Shown here in pieces: positions 1-13,401 of a stretch of 64,000 nucleotides of DNA. The notes beneath the pieces are model-generated. The model saw only the letters and a program-made list of their open reading frames with translations, did no database searches and was not told the DNA's origin. Made by a program: the position numbers and the translations under genes. Within the stretch, counting starts at the first letter, position 1. Every line of letters starts with the position of its first letter. Source of the stretch: Nageia nagi (Eukaryota > Pinophyta); contig JBITNC010000002.1 in the NCBI GenBank assembly GCA_050084985.1, forward strand, positions 2,232,001 through 2,296,000, given 5' to 3'.

Positions 1-2895
1 TGCACTAATCATGTGTTTTGAAAAGGATGAGTTTGAAAACTTTCATAAGTATAGAAAAGATGCAGTTACAATAGGTGATAGTTCAATCCTTGAAGTTCAA
101 GGTATTGGGAGTGTGTTGATATAAGAAAAGATTCTTGAGAATATGTTTTATGTGCCTAAGCTCACTATGAATCTCCTTTTTATAATTCAAGTTGCAAGGA
201 AGGGTTACTCCTTTGAGTTTGACTCACATTTTTGGTGCATGAAAAAGGGCCTTGCCACTTTGGTGAAAGTTTTAGTGCAATATGACTTTTACATTGTGGA
301 TTAATCTCCAACAAAGAAGTGCATTGCAACAAATATTTATTTTAGAAGCAATATTTGGCACCATCGATTAGGCCACCTAAACCATAAGAACATGTAAGTC
401 ATGAAAGATCATGAACTTATGGAAGGTTTACCTATGATATCACTTATAATTGGTCTTTGTGAGAGGTGCATTCTAGGTAAAATGAATTGATAAAAAATTT
501 TAAAAGATAAGGTAACTAGAGCAACTCAGCCTCTTTAGCTTGTGCATTTAGATTTGATGGGTCCATTTCCAACTAAGTCATTTGGAGGAGCATCTTATAT
601 ATTGATTTTTATTAATAACTTTAGCAAGATGACATTTGGGTATATTATAGAGCACAAGGATCAAACCTTTGATAGGTTCAAAGATTTCAAAGCCTTGGTA
701 GAAAATTAGTTTAGATTCAAAATCAAGATGTTAATATTTGATAATAAGGGTGAGTATGATAGTAATGAATTCAATATTTTTTGTACCAAGTATAGAATCA
801 AGAGGTAGTTTACTATCTATTACACTCTTCAGTAAAATGGTGTTGTTGAAAGGAAGAATAGAACCATTCAGGAAATGGTAAGATGTATGTTGGAAGATCT
901 TCCTAGCTTCTGAAGTGAAGCTATAAATACTACAACCTATATCTTGAATAAGTGTCCTATGAAATTAGTTGAAGGTAAAACTTTGTATGAGGCATGAACA
1001 AAAAAGAAACCTAACATCTCTCACTTTACGGTCTTTGATTGTGATGCTTATGCCTTTATTTTTCCTGAGAAAAGGAAGAAGCTTGATAAGAGATCCAAAG
1101 AGTGTATCTTTATGGGCTATGATAATCAACATTAAGGCTATAGGCAATATCAACCTTCCTCCCATGTAGTCTTTATTTCAAAGGATGTAAAGTTCAATGA
1201 ACTACCTGAAGAGAGTCTACGACTCATGAGAATCTTGATGAGGGTAATGATTTTTCTATTGCTCTTAGCTAGTTGGATGTCAATGTGGATCTGTCATCTA
1301 AAGAACAAAACTTTTCAACACAAAGAATAACGAGGAGTATGACCATTAATAAATATTTATTTATTGAAATTGATTACAAAAATGATCCCTCATCCTACAA
1401 AGAAGCTTCAAAGCATGAGTGCTAGATGAATGCAAAGAATATAGAGTATGAGGCTTTAATGAAGAATCAAACTTGGGATTTGGTTCCTTATCTTAATGAA
1501 TGTAATGTGATTAAAAATAAATGGATTTATAAGGTCAAATATAACTCAGTTGGAGAGATTGAGAAATACAAATCAAGGTTAGTAGCCAAGGGTTTCATTC
1601 AAAAATATACAGTTGATTATGAGGAAACCTTTACTCCAGTGGTAAAGATGCTTACTGTCAGGGTAATCCTTACTCTTTTAGTAGCTCAGAGATGGAAAGT
1701 TTTACAACTTGATGTCAAGAGTACTTTTCTCAATGGTGACTTATATGTGGAAATCTACATGAATCAACCAGAACAATTTGTTGTTGAAGGTAAAGAATCT
1801 TTTGTGTAAGTTAAAGAAGTCTTTATATGGACCAAAGTAAGCACTAAGGACTTGGTACAAAAAGATTTCAGGATACTTTGAGGATATTGGATTTTTTAAA
1901 TACTTCTCTAATTTAGATCTTTATGTGCTCAACCAAGAACAAGATTTGATTTTGATTCTTCTCTATGTGGATGATTTGTTAATTACAAGGAATAATATGA
2001 TCCTTTTAAAATATTGCATATCCAAACTTAAAGCAACTTTTGAAATAAATGATCTTGGTCTATTGCACTACTACCTTGGTATGCAAGTGTACCAATACAA
2101 GGATAGTACTTACCTCAATCAATTAAAGTATATCTCAAATATCTTACAAAAGTTTGGAATGGAGGAGTGCAAGCATGTTCCAATCCTAATCTCTTGGAAT
2201 CACTTTGTCTCTTAGTTCTAACTCTTAGTTGGTAGATGTTATAGCTTACAGATAACTAATTATTAGTTTTCTTTATTTGACTATCTCTAAGTCAAATATT
2301 ATCTTTGTCATGAATTTGATGGTTCTTTTTATGCAAAAGTCATATGTTGAGCACTTCAATGTTGTTAAATAAATTTTAAAGTATGTTGCGGGCACTAAGG
2401 ATCTTACTCTCAAGTATGACAAGTTGCCCTTGTTTATTCTATTAGGATTCTTATATTTTTACTATGGGGGAGATATAGATGATAGGAAATAAAACTTTGC
2501 TTATGTGTTTACCATTAGTTCAAGTGCTATCTCTTGAGCTTCCAAGAAGCAACCTACTACTGCTCTCTCCACCACTGAGGTTGAATATCGTGTAATGTTA
2601 GTTGCAACCCAAGAAGCTATTTGGTTGAGGTATCTTATAAAAGAAATAATATATGAACAAGTTTATCCATAATAAATTTCTTCGGATAATCAGTTAGCTA
2701 TTTCTTTGGTAAAGAATTCCATTTTCCATCAAAGAATAAAGCATGCAGAAATCCAAGCTTACTTCATTAGAGAGAAGGTTTTGGATGATATTTTATACTT
2801 GTAATATTGTCCATCAATCTTAAACTCTATTGATTTTTTCAACAAACCCCTTACTAAAGCTTAATTCTATAAGCTTAGGGAGTCTATTGAGTTGG
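1..2895 (+). pseudogene. copia polyprotein remnant (PR-INT-RT-RNase H) of E1
   Basis: Recognisable blocks in order: the end of the protease block (CTNH, bases 1-12), the pre-integrase zinc block with WHHRLGHLNHK near 350-390, the integrase core with LDLMGPF near 545-570, RT at 1426-2215 and RNase H to about 2880. RT keeps a long open stretch (1426-1809, with RLVAKGF and QLDVKSTFLNGD) and the catalytic YVDD at about 1965. The end of RNase H is the expected block before the 3' UTR. Stops and frameshifts split every domain, so no protein is made. Nearest relative in the window is the intact polyprotein at 48001-51897. Confidence 0.85.
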
Positions 2896-3072
2896 TGAAG
2901 TTATCCTCAAAAAGAGAGTAAATGTTGAATTCTTGTTGAATCCATTATAATTTTTTCCTTCTTAATAAAGTTTTTGAACTTTTATTTAGTTTGTATACTT
3001 TCTTTATACATTATTTTGTTTGGTAACTATAAGTATTGGCTTGGCATCTTAGTGATGACTTATAGTGTACCT

Positions 3073-3245
3073 CAAATCCAAGCACACTATATTAGAAAAA
3101 AAGTTCTTAATGCAACAACTGCAACTCTATTCATCTAACTTTATATCTCCTGATTTATTCACTAGCCGCTTTAGAAACTTTGTTATACACACTTTGAAAG
3201 TTTCTTATGGTAGTGAAGTTATCCTCAAGGGGGAGTGAAAGTTGA
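3073..3245 (+). repeat. second, shifted copy of the RNase H tail of E1
   Basis: After the first RNase H end (about 2880) and a short 3' UTR containing the conserved hairpin, the sequence returns to the RNase H C-terminus: reading the strand gives IQAHYIRKKV and later PDLFT, equivalent to IQAHFIREKV and ADLFT in E5. It then repeats a purine tract CAAGGGGGAGTG and a second 3' UTR with the same hairpin. This looks like a tandem duplication, or a template switch between two related copies. Confidence 0.65.
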
Positions 3246-3942
3246 ATTCATATTTGTGATGATAACTTCATCCCTAGGAGGCTCTATTTTATTGTATAGT
3301 GTTGATCTAAATGTGCACCTTCGTAGTTAGTTCACTTTGTGTAAGGAACTCATGGTACATTTGATTTTGTTATTACTATGTGAGGAATCAACATGTGTTT
3401 GTTAGCACTATTTGGTTAGCTATATGTGAGTAACTTATATATGCACATATAGTTTTTTATTGTTGATCAACACATGTTTCTATATACAGTAGATGACTAT
3501 AAGTATTGGCTTAACATCTTTGTGATGACTTATAGTACATCATTGATCAGTTTATAGATGTCATTACTTAGTTTATTTATCTTGTGATTGATATGAATGT
3601 TATATGATACATATAATTGATCTTGTTTATGAGCTGCTTGTAACTTGCAGGTTTCATCTTGAGAGTGTAGGTTAATTACTTCATGTGGGTAGGCTCATGA
3701 AGGCTCATATGTCAACTCATAGTTGATCGACTACACTTACAGTGAAACCAATTATGATTAATGATTTTATTATAAACCATTTTGTTAAATGGTATTGTAA
3801 TGAGTCTCAAACTAAGATTTTGCTTATTTCTCAATGATGTAAAGTTCTCATCTCCACTTGTATCTCTTTAGAGGAGAACTCTCTCTTACTCTATATTTCT
3901 TCTTTTCTCTACGTTCTATCCTAATATTACATTAAGAGGGAG

Positions 3943-4390
3943 TATTAGAATTTGTAATGTAATATTGTTTAATATTTCTCTTTAATATAAATTCATTTAA
4001 TACTTAAAGTATCATTAGATACCTCAGAAAATAAAAATAAAAAAATGATTAAAAATAGGTATGAGTTTAAAAATAGGTAAATGATTAAAAATAGAAAAGG
4101 GATTAATTATAGAGTGGGTTTCTTCTTATAAAAAGAGAAAAACCCTCCCTTCTCTAGTTACACAATTGTAATGCAAGCTTTGCTATAGGTTTAGAGTGTG
4201 TGAGAGAGAAGAGATTTTGTAAGAGAGGTCCTTGAGAATAAGATCTTAGTTAGTGGATGTAATCCTAAAGAGGGAGGAGCTACTTTATATCTTATGTTAT
4301 TTGTGTGATTGGCTTAGTTATTATGCTATTATGTTGATGTTGAAAGTGTCTTATTGAGATCTTGGGAGATTAGAAGTTAATTAAAAAAGA
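3943..4390 (+). repeat. E1 3' LTR (right end approximate)
   Basis: Follows the purine tract ATTAAGAGGGAG. Homology to the E5 LTR includes the start and the segment GTTAGTGGATGTAATCC and GAGGGAGGAGC near 4255-4280. The first dinucleotide TG has become TA. The expected end CTTCA is not recognisable. Confidence 0.6.
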
Positions 4391-4757
4391 TTTATGAAAG
4401 TACTTTTGTTAGACAAAAGTTAAGACTAAAAAGATCTATATGTGAGGGATATATTATGTAATAGTCTTTTTTTATGTGAGTTTCTATCTCAAATTCATAA
4501 TTCAACTCCAATGATATGGTTAAAAGTAGACAAAGATAATGATAAATTAGAAGGGGAGGTTTTAGAAACAAACAAGAGATCATATGCTCTTAATAAAGGT
4601 ACTTATAACTACATGTTAGATAATAGTAATTTATAATAAGTACTATGTAAATGCAATTTTGACTTATTTAATCAATAATTATTAACAAATTCATTTTATG
4701 TATTCAAAAAAAATACAGATCATGACATATATGAATCTATAAACCATTTTATCATCA

Positions 4758-5601
4758 TGAATATGGAATGTTGTAAAGAATGGATTGAAATGTATGAAAG
4801 TAAAAGAAGTGCAATTCCAGCACAACACATTTTGTTCAGTAGTGAACATCCAAGGAGTACACCTATACCTCCACATTTAAGAGATGAAAATTGGTCAAAA
4901 GAGTGTCCAAGATCATGGATAAAGTAAGCAATTAAGGAGAAATTAGCTGAAGGTGTAGGAAAAAAAATCTACAAAAATGCTTTAAATATAGCTTATGGAT
5001 GTAATTATGAGGTAATTATTCATTAATTCTTATGGACCTAAGTTTAGCTTTTTTTATAATATTGATATTGTTAATGTATATATATAATACTTGCATCAAT
5101 ATAACATGTACATAAAAATGTGTGCAAGCATTATCTTTTTCTGCAATGTAGGCATACGGTCAACACTTCATAATTGAAAAAAAAGATATTACTATAATTT
5201 CGTTTGATAGTGGAGTGATGGTTGGTTTTGATCAACCAAGTCATGCAAGTACAAAAGATACAAATTTGATAGAATGAAAAATACAATATGTTGAAAAAAT
5301 TCAAGAAATCATACAATTGAATTTTAGATCATTCAAATGTGTAGTATTCAAATGTAAATGGTTTGAAAGATTTATAAACAAAAGATCAATATTGCATGAC
5401 ATACCTAGCGGTTATTATGCAATTGAATCTACATGATATTTACCTCAAGAAAAAGAGACATATGTTTTACCACAACATTATAGTCAAATATTTTTTTGTC
5501 TAAATGTACTAGATGAAAAGATGTTATTTGTAATTGATTGTGATCCAAGAGGGAAACATGTTGTACGTATTCTTTATGAAAATGATAACAATGGTGATTA
5601 A
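4758..5601 (+). pseudogene. DUF4216-type C-terminal region of a CACTA TNP2-like transposase, two exons
   Basis: Exon-like stretch 4758-5011 reads through PIPPHLRDENW and LNIAYGCNYE to GAG|GTAATT, a good donor. A T-rich stretch ends CAATGTAG at about 5151, a good acceptor, and the same frame resumes with AYGQHFIIEKKD. The second exon contains SGVMVGF, then IQEIIQLNF and VVFKCKWF, the pattern of the DUF4216 domain that follows the transposase domain in plant CACTA proteins, and ends VIDCDPRGKHVV with a TAA at 5599-5601. Three in-frame stops (about 4927, 5276 and 5437) show it is dead. The catalytic transposase domain itself is not seen. The assignment rests on motif recognition without a search. 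Confidence 0.55.
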
Positions 5602-5645
5602 AATATTACATGTATATTTGAGTAATTAAACATTATATATGTCGA

Positions 5646-5691
5646 TATCCTTAGTGGTTTGAGGTTGACTTGCATATGAATTTGAATTATA
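5646..5691 (+). other. tRNA-like half element (A-box side)
   Basis: CTTAGTGGTTTGAGG resembles the plant tRNA/SINE A-box context CTCAGTGGTTAGAG. About 40 bases are shared, in inverse orientation, with 18808-18850, which also has a perfect B box. Here the B box is missing. Could be a broken SINE head or a chance match. Confidence 0.3.
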
Positions 5692-5854
5692 GTATTTTTT
5701 TGAATGTTTTGTAATTTGTAGATTACTTCTAATTTGTATTTTCATGTTTAACATGTTCAATCAATTAATCCATATATATGTAATCATTCAAAATGTGAAA
5801 CTATATATAGATGCTTGTGGTGGTCAATATTTTCATGATTAAACATCAATTAAA

Positions 5855-6349
5855 TGTTGGAATGTATAATGTAATATTGTAAAGATTTGTACTAATCCTC
5901 TTTGTATATTCACTAATACTTAAGGGTATCATTATATAACTTAAGTGTTTAAGTGAATATGATTATGTAACTTGTCCTACACTCCATGTCATGAGCATGC
6001 CCCTTGGGTAAAAGATGTGCATGTCATGCTTTTGTACATTGGATAAAAGGGTGATCCAAAGAGGGATTTTGGCCTATAAATAGAAAGCTCCCTCTTTGTG
6101 ATCACACACCAATTTGTGGAGTAAAATTATGCTATAGGATAGTGTTTAGAAGAAAAGTAGAAGGATTGTAAGAATTTATATTTGTTAAGAAGAAAGATTT
6201 AGTTAGTGGATGTACTCCTAGTTGGAGAACCACTTATATCTTGTGTTATCTTTATGAGATTGCTTTGTGAGTTTCTTAAGATGTGTATTGTGAGATTTCA
6301 TGTGATATTGGAAGTTTAGAGTTGTTTAGTTTATACTTCAATTCTCTCA
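5855..6349 (+). repeat. E2 5' LTR
   Basis: TGTTGGAATG...TTCTCTCA. Contains the promoter TATA box CCTATAAATAG near 6073-6083, shared in position with the other family LTRs. Confidence 0.92.
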
Positions 6350-6351
6350 TT

Positions 6352-6363
6352 TGGTATCAGAGC
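6352..6363 (+). other. E2 primer binding site, tRNA-iMet type
   Basis: TGGTATCAGAGC, two bases after the LTR end. This complements the 3' end of plant initiator tRNA-Met, the usual copia primer. Confidence 0.9.
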
Positions 6364-6450
6364 ACAATGTAGAAGCTCTTCTTCTTGGTGTTAAGGCTCT
6401 TCTTCTAAATCTTGGTGATCTTCATTCCTCATTCTACTTCTATTGTTGAG

Positions 6451-9162
6451 GTAAAATCAAAAGAAAGTATAAATTCTCTCCTTCTTGATTATTTATTGGA
6501 TTATTGATTTATGATACTAACATAAATGTTATGTGTTAGTTCATTTAAAAAAAAAATCATAGCAATACAATGCAATTGTTATTTATACTAACACCTTCTA
6601 TGGTAGTTACAATATTTTTGATTAAAAATTACTTTATGTATTTCTATTTTTTATTAAAAAAAGAGGGGGAGAAGGCTTTGGCCACCTTAATTCTTCTATC
6701 AAATAATTGTATTATACAATTTTTTTACTAAGAGAAGGGTAATTTTTTTTCTTTTCTACCTTATAAAGAATTTTTAAAATAAGAGGTCTTTATTTTAAAA
6801 AAAAGGAAGCTAGGATGACCTTTTTTTAAAATATTATGGGCAGATGTTAATTATTTTTTCCCAAAATACATGGTGTCTATTTTTCATTTTTTTTTTAAGG
6901 GTGTCAAACCCTTAACCCTTGTGTTTCTAGCTTATTCCCCTAGTTGACTAATCAACCCTCCCTCTTGTAGCCTTCATGCATTATTTAAAGCTCTATCCAC
7001 CTTAAAACCCCCTGGTAGTGACATCATGGTGGTCTCCTTCTCTATCTATGGTTTGACCTTTTTTTTTGCTACGTAGCACCATTATTTTGTCACCCCCATC
7101 CTCTCATGTCTAGTGGTGGTTTGATGGAGACCTATCTCTATTGGAGTCTCCTCCTTATGCCCTTGCATCACCTCATAGTGCCTCCCATCCTCTCACCTTT
7201 TCCTCACAACCTCTTCCTATCCACACTCTCCTCTCTACGTGACCTCACATCACCCTATGGTGTCTCTATTGTGCTTTGAATCCCTCCTCTCATAGCTATG
7301 CAAACATTCGATGCACACGAAGATAAAATAAAGCCTCTACTTTTTTATTGAACACCATCTTTGCACTTTTTTTTTGCTCTATGCAACCAACTTACCACCA
7401 TAAAAGCATTGCCTCTCTCTTGTAATGGTCAGGAAAACCACCAAAACCTCCATATGGATTAGCCCATACCTTCTACAAAAGTATTCTTGCAAATTGCATC
7501 GCATCAACCACCACGGCCATTGCCTCCTATGTTGGTGACTCCTACCTACTTTCCTCTCCTTTTGAGCTTCATGCAGCTTCTCTTGACTCCCTCTTCCTAT
7601 CCACTCCACTTAGGGCATTTAATTTTTTGGAATTACTTGCAAGCCAATTTTTTTGAATTTAATGCATCTAGTACCATTAACTCCTTTTGCAATATATACT
7701 CCATTTTTTTATCTTACCCATCATGAAGTGCATTTAAACTTCCTTTTGAGTGTGTAGATGGCCAAAACTATATTAATGTTAAAGTATATTTTAATCATTA
7801 CTCCTAAAATAGAGATTTTATTTGCTTAAGTTTTTAATTTACCTAAGCAAATTATTAGTTTAATTTTTTAAGAGGAATGCTACTTTAATTTAGCTATGCT
7901 ACTCTTTAAGTAAAAAGGAGGAATTTTTTACTTAAAATATTAATACATATTTAGAATTTTTTTTAGTATGCAAATACTTTTAAAGATAAATTATTTAGTG
8001 TGCTACTTTTAGGGATAAATTTTTAAGTAAAAAGGGGGAATTTGTATAAATTTCTTACTTAATTTTTTATCTAGTATGCATACTAAATTTTTACTTTAAA
8101 GTTAAAGAGTTGCATGCTTATGCTTAGTACTTAAATTTTTAAGTTAAATGCATTTTTTAAGAACTTATTTGTTAAGTTAATAAATGTATGCTTAAAACTT
8201 AATTTTTTAAGCTAATGATGCATTTATTTTTAGAACTTAATTTTTTAATTTAATGGTGCATGCTTAGTACTTAGATTTTTTAGGTCAATGATGCATGCTT
8301 ATTACTTAAAATCATAAGTTATGATGCAATGTACTTTCTTATAAAAAAGGACTTATGCAAATTTAGGAATGATATAAAAGATGTCCTTTAGGGGTTGGTA
8401 AACAAAACTCATTGGACACTTAAATTTCAAATTTTTTGAATGGATGATATTTTACTTATGGTCTTTTACGTTATGTTTCACACTTTGATTTATTTTCTTA
8501 TGCAAACATTGATATGAGCAACCCTTTAAAATAAACATATCCACATGTACATTCCACAACATGACTTGTTTGGGGAGCCATGAGGTGGGGACATGCAAAT
8601 TTGAGCTTTTAAGTTTGATGATCCAAATGGTGAAAAGTTCTCAATTGCTCCTAAGTCCTCTATTGGTTTGGACATAACTCTAATAGGTGGATAGGCATGT
8701 GTGTAGTGATACCACATGTTCACACGTCCATTCAGGGATTATCCTAATAACCTAGGAGAACAACTTAAAACCTAATAAAGATTAATAATTTGGTCGATCC
8801 AATAAATGTCATAACCTTGAAAAATAGTAGGTACTTTTCCTTATGAGAGTATAAAATTAACCAAGCCAAACTCATTGAGGATTGGTAGTACTTGAGCTCT
8901 TCTTGTGTGTGCATCCAAGTGAAAACCTAATTTTAGACAAGAAAATTAGCCTCAACAATGTCAATCTATATTTACGGTACTTAAGATGAGACATATATTT
9001 AGGTACATAGATTATTTGAGTTGTAAAATATTTGCACTTGTGAATCAAACCAAGCATATCTCTAGTGTTAAATGTAACATGTTATTATTACTTGATTCAA
9101 ACTTAACATTTAATATTATTTATTAAACCACATGCTTATTATTTTTTCACATTCTGATGTAG
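6451..9162 (+). other. E2 leader, predicted intron
   Basis: TTGAG|GTAAAA at 6446-6456 and CTGATGTAG at 9154-9162, three bases before the gag ATG at 9166. The same donor and acceptor contexts occur at the same places in E4 and E5 although the leader between has diverged. The leader contains a C-rich block (about 6950-7620), a purine tract AAAAAGGGGGAATTTG near 8030, degenerate ACTTAAATTTTTAAG repeats (8100-8330) and a strongly conserved block (8531-8935). No convincing coding region is visible in it. Confidence 0.55.
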
Positions 9163-9165
9163 AAA

Positions 9166-12100
9166 ATGGAAGAATCATTTTTATATAAACACATTCTTAA
9201 TGGTTCCATATTTGAGATTTGGGAACCATAGATGAGAGCTAAATTATAGGCAAGGAAGCTTTGGTGAACAGTGAATGAGAACCTTGTACCTCCTACAGAT
9301 GAGAAGGGACTAGAGGCTTACAACACAAATAATGAGTTGGCAACCTCCATGATTTACCATGTAATTTTAGATGATATGCTCTTGATGATTTCCTCTTTAA
9401 CCTTGATGAAGGAAGCTTGAGATAAGCTTAAGTAAATCTAGCTTGATTCAAAATTTTTAAGAAGGTTTACCATTATCTAAAATTTTACTCAATCTTGTCA
9501 AAGGAAAGATAAAAATTATGCCATCTACTTGAACAAAATCATTGACTTAAGGACCCAACTTATTGCTTGTGGGTGCAATTAGATCAATGATGAGTTTATA
9601 GTCTTCATAATTCTTCAAAACCTTTCTTCAAAATTTGGAAACTTTGTAACGGTTATGGAAACAAGGCTTGGTGATGAAGAAGAAGTCTTCTCTTTGAAAA
9701 CAATTTTAGGTACCTTTTGAAGCATGAAAAAACCTTTAACAATAAGGTTTTGATTTTTTTTAAGGATATTAACGTTGCTCTTAGAGCAATCAAAACTCCT
9801 TTCAAGAAGAAGTTCAACCATCAAAATAAATCTTATCCTTCTTCCTCCAAAAGGTTTGAGAAAGGGAACAATAGCAATAATGGCACCAATGGTAACAATA
9901 GGAAAAACAATAACAATAGGAACAATGGTAATAATAACCACTTTAAGCAAAAAAATGAAAAAGGCAAAGTAAACAATCCATATCCTAAGAAAAAGTTCGA
10001 TGGTACTTGTAACTATTATGGTATCTAAGATCACAAAGAAGTTGATTACTACAAAAAGCAAAGGGAGGAAAAGAATAAAGGTAATTTAAATGTAAAGAAC
10101 TTCAAAAGAAATAAGAATATTCATGCTAGTTTTGCTGCAGTACTCTACTCCATGTTGCACTCTTTTTCATTTGATTGGATTGTTAATTTTTGTTACACTA
10201 ATCACCTATGCTTTGAAAAGGAAAAATTTGAAAACTTTCATAAGTACATAAAAGATACTATTGTGATAGGTGATAACTCTACCCTTGAAGTCTAAGAAAT
10301 TGAAAGTGTATTGATTCATGGAAAGGTTTTTAAAAATGTTCTCTATGTTCCTAAGTTAAGGATGAACCTTCTCTCTATGATCCAAGTTACTAGAAAAAGG
10401 TACATATTTGAGTTTAACTCTCAATTATGGTGCATTAAAAAAGGACTTACCACTTTGGTTAAGGGATCAATGAAATATGATCTTTACATTATAGATCAAG
10501 TTCCATCAAAGATGTGTCTTGCTACAAGTGTGTGTTCTAGAGGTAATCTTTGGCATCAACATTTAGGGCACCTTAACCATAAGAGTATTCAAGTTATGAA
10601 AGAACAAGAACTTATGTAAGGTTTTCCTTCTATTTCACCTTCAATTGGTCTATGTGAGAAGTGCATCCTCAGCAAGATGCATAGGTAAAAGTTTGAAAAA
10701 GATAAGGTTATAAGAGCATCTCAACCTCTTCAATTTGTGCATTCAGATTTGATGGGTCTATTTCAGACTAAGTCACTTGGAGAAGCATATTACATCTTGA
10801 CCTTCATTGATGACTTTAGTAGGATGATCTTTGGGTATCTACTTGAGCATAAGGATCAAACTTTTAAGAGTTTTAAGTTTTTAAGGCCTTTGTTGAGAAT
10901 CAAACTAACCTTAAAATCAATATGTTGAGATTAGATAATGGAGAAGAATATAATAGCAATGAATTCAATGACTATTATGCTAAGTTTGGAATCAAGAGGT
11001 AATTTATGATTCCTTACACTCCTTAGTAGAATGATGTTGTTTAAAGGAAAAATAGAAGAATTATGAAAATGTATAGATGCATGTTGATAATCTTTCTAGT
11101 TTCTTATGAGGTGAAGCTACACCTTGAATAGGTGTCCCATAAAAGTTATTTAAGGTAAAACTCCTTTTAAATCATGGTTAGGTAGAAAATATAACATTTC
11201 TCACCTTAAGTTGTTTGGTTGTGAAGCATTCTTCTACATTGTTTATGTGAAAAGGGAAAAGTTAGCTAAAAAAGCTAAACAATATCAGCGTAGAGGCTAT
11301 AGGCTCTACTCTTTATCCTACAAAGTCATGTTTATTTCAAGGGATGTAAAGTTTAATAAACTTCTTGAATAATCTATATCTAATGAGGATGTTTATGATC
11401 TAGAGGGCTCTTCTATTACATCTAACTGGTTAGATATTGGTGTAGATAAGTCACCTCAGGAGGAAAATTCTTCAACATAAAGGGTAATAAGGAGCATGAC
11501 CTTGAAGAAATTTTTATTTTCCAATATTGACAACAAGCATGAGCCCTCTACCTTCAAAGAAGCTTCTAAGCATGAGTGTTGGATGGAATCCATGAAAGTG
11601 GAGTATGAAACACTTATGAAAAATAAAACTTGGGACTTGGTTCCTTATCCTAATGAGAAGAATGTGATTGGCAGTAAGTGGATCTATAAGGTCAAGTTCA
11701 ATTTAATTAGAGATATTGAAAAATACAAAACAAGGTTAGTAGCTAAAGGTTTTAATTAGAAATATGATAGAAAATTTTACTCCCATAGCAAAGATACCTA
11801 TTGTTAAGATTATCCTTACTCTTTCTATAGCTCAAGGATGGAAAGTTTTTCAACTGACGTCAAGAGTGCATTTCTCAATGGTGACCTAGATGTGGAAATC
11901 TTCATAAAAAAAACCAGAAGGGTTTATTATGGAAGGTAAAGAATCCTTTATTTGCAAGCTAAAGAAGTCATTGTATGGACTTAAGCAAGCACCTCGAGCC
12001 TAGTACAAAGAGATTTTAGGGTATTTTGTAGACATTGGTTTCTTCAAGTGTTTTTTTGACTCTGATCTATATGTGCTTAATCAAGGGAAAGATGTGGTCT

Positions 12101-13060
12101 TAATTCTCTTTTATGTGGATGATCTTTTGATAACTAGGAATAATGATGACATCATTCAAGAGTGCATATCTAAATTTAAAACAACATTTGAAATGACTAA
12201 TTTTGATCTCTTGCACTACTATCTTGGAATGGAAGTGTATCAATACAAAGATTGTACTTATCTTAGTCAATCTAAGTATATATCATACATTTTGGAGAAG
12301 TTTGGAATGGAGAAGTGTAGATATGATGTGATGCTAGTCTCTCCTAGAATCATTATTTCTCTAAGCTCTAACTCTCAATTAGCTAATGCTACATCTTACA
12401 GATAATTAATTGGTAGTCTTTTGTATTTGACTATATCCAAGCTAGATATTATCTTTACAGTGAATTTGATGGCACAATTCATGTAGAAACCTTATGTTGA
12501 GCACCTCAATACTATTAAATAAATCTTGAGGTATGTTGCACGGACTAAAGATATTGCTCTCAAGTATTCTAAGTTGCCCTCATTTGTTCTCTCTAGATTC
12601 TCAAATTCTAACTATGGAAAAGATAGAGATGATAGGAAATTAACCTTTATGTATGTGTTTAGCATTGGTTCAAGTTCTATATCTTGGGATTCTAAGAAGT
12701 AACCTACTATTTCTATTTCTAACATATATCATGCCATGTCTATTACAGCCTAGGAAGCCATTTGGCTAAGGCATATTTTGAAAAAAATTAGGTATAAGCA
12801 AAGTGGCTCATGTTTGATTTCTTCAAACAATTAGTTGGCTATTTCTTTGGCTAAGAATCTTATGTTCCATCAAAGAACAAAATATGCAAAAATCCATACC
12901 CATTTTATCAAGGAGAAGGTTGTTGATGGCATCATATATATGGAGGATTCTCCATCCACCTTGAACTCTGTTAATTTGTTCACCAAGCCTCTCCTAAAAG
13001 CTTAATTCTGTAAGCTTAGGGATGCTATCAGGTTGGTGAAGTTTCTCTCAAGGGGAAGTG
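9166..13060 (+). pseudogene. E2 gag-pol polyprotein remnant
   Basis: Gag starts MEESFLYKHIL at 9166, matching the E5 start MVETFVPKHIL, but meets a stop after about 20 codons. The CCHC zinc knuckle (near 10000-10047) has lost key cysteines. The protease DTG is changed near 10180. Pre-integrase block NLWHQHLGHLNHK is at about 10545, and the integrase core with HSDLMGLF and DNGEEY at 10740-10960; the third catalytic residue is lost near 11040. RT keeps open pieces at 11496-11759 and 12073-12405 with YVDD near 12115. RNase H runs to about 13000. Dozens of stops and several frameshifts make it non-functional. Confidence 0.88.
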
Positions 13061-13161
13061 AAGTTTGAATTCTTATGTTGAATTCATATTTATGATGACA
13101 AATTCACCCTTAGGAGGATTTTGTGCTATATATTGTTGATTTTATCGTACACCTTCATGGT

Positions 13162-13401
13162 AAGTTCGCTCTTCATGAGAAACTTATTGTACAAATTTTT
13201 AAAGCAAAATATTGGCCAATCTAGCGCTATTTAGTTATCCATGTGTGAGAAACTCTTATTTTTCTTTTGGAACTATTCAATTATCCATATGTGAGGAACT
13301 TGTATGTGCATGCTTTATTTTGTAATGATAATTAACACATTTTTATATATAACAGATAACTATGAGTTTTTTGGCATGGCATCTTCATGATGATTTATAG
13401 T
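13162..13401 (+). other. E2 3' UTR hairpins
   Basis: Hairpin 1: AAGTT (13162-13166) with AACTT (13181-13185), counterpart of the E5 array units. Hairpin 2: ACTATGAGT (13359-13367) with ATTTATAGT (13393-13401), all nine positions pairing if G-U is allowed. Confidence 0.5.

Larger units (their letters stand above)
1..4390 (+). mobile_element. E1: decayed Ty1/copia element, 3' part
   Basis: Window begins inside the protease region of a copia polyprotein and runs through integrase, RT and RNase H into a 3' UTR and a 3' LTR. It belongs to the same family as E5: the 3' LTR begins TATTAGAATTTGTAATG where E5 has TGTTAGAATTTGTAATG, and the preceding purine tract AAGAGGGAG corresponds to AAGGGGGAG in E5. 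Many stops and frameshifts show it is dead. The 5' LTR and gag lie outside the window. The right limit is approximate because the LTR end has drifted and no target duplication can be tested. Confidence 0.85.

Noticed and set aside
9615-10061. 148-residue minus-strand frame in E2
   Set aside because: Antisense shadow of the asparagine-rich gag segment; no motif.
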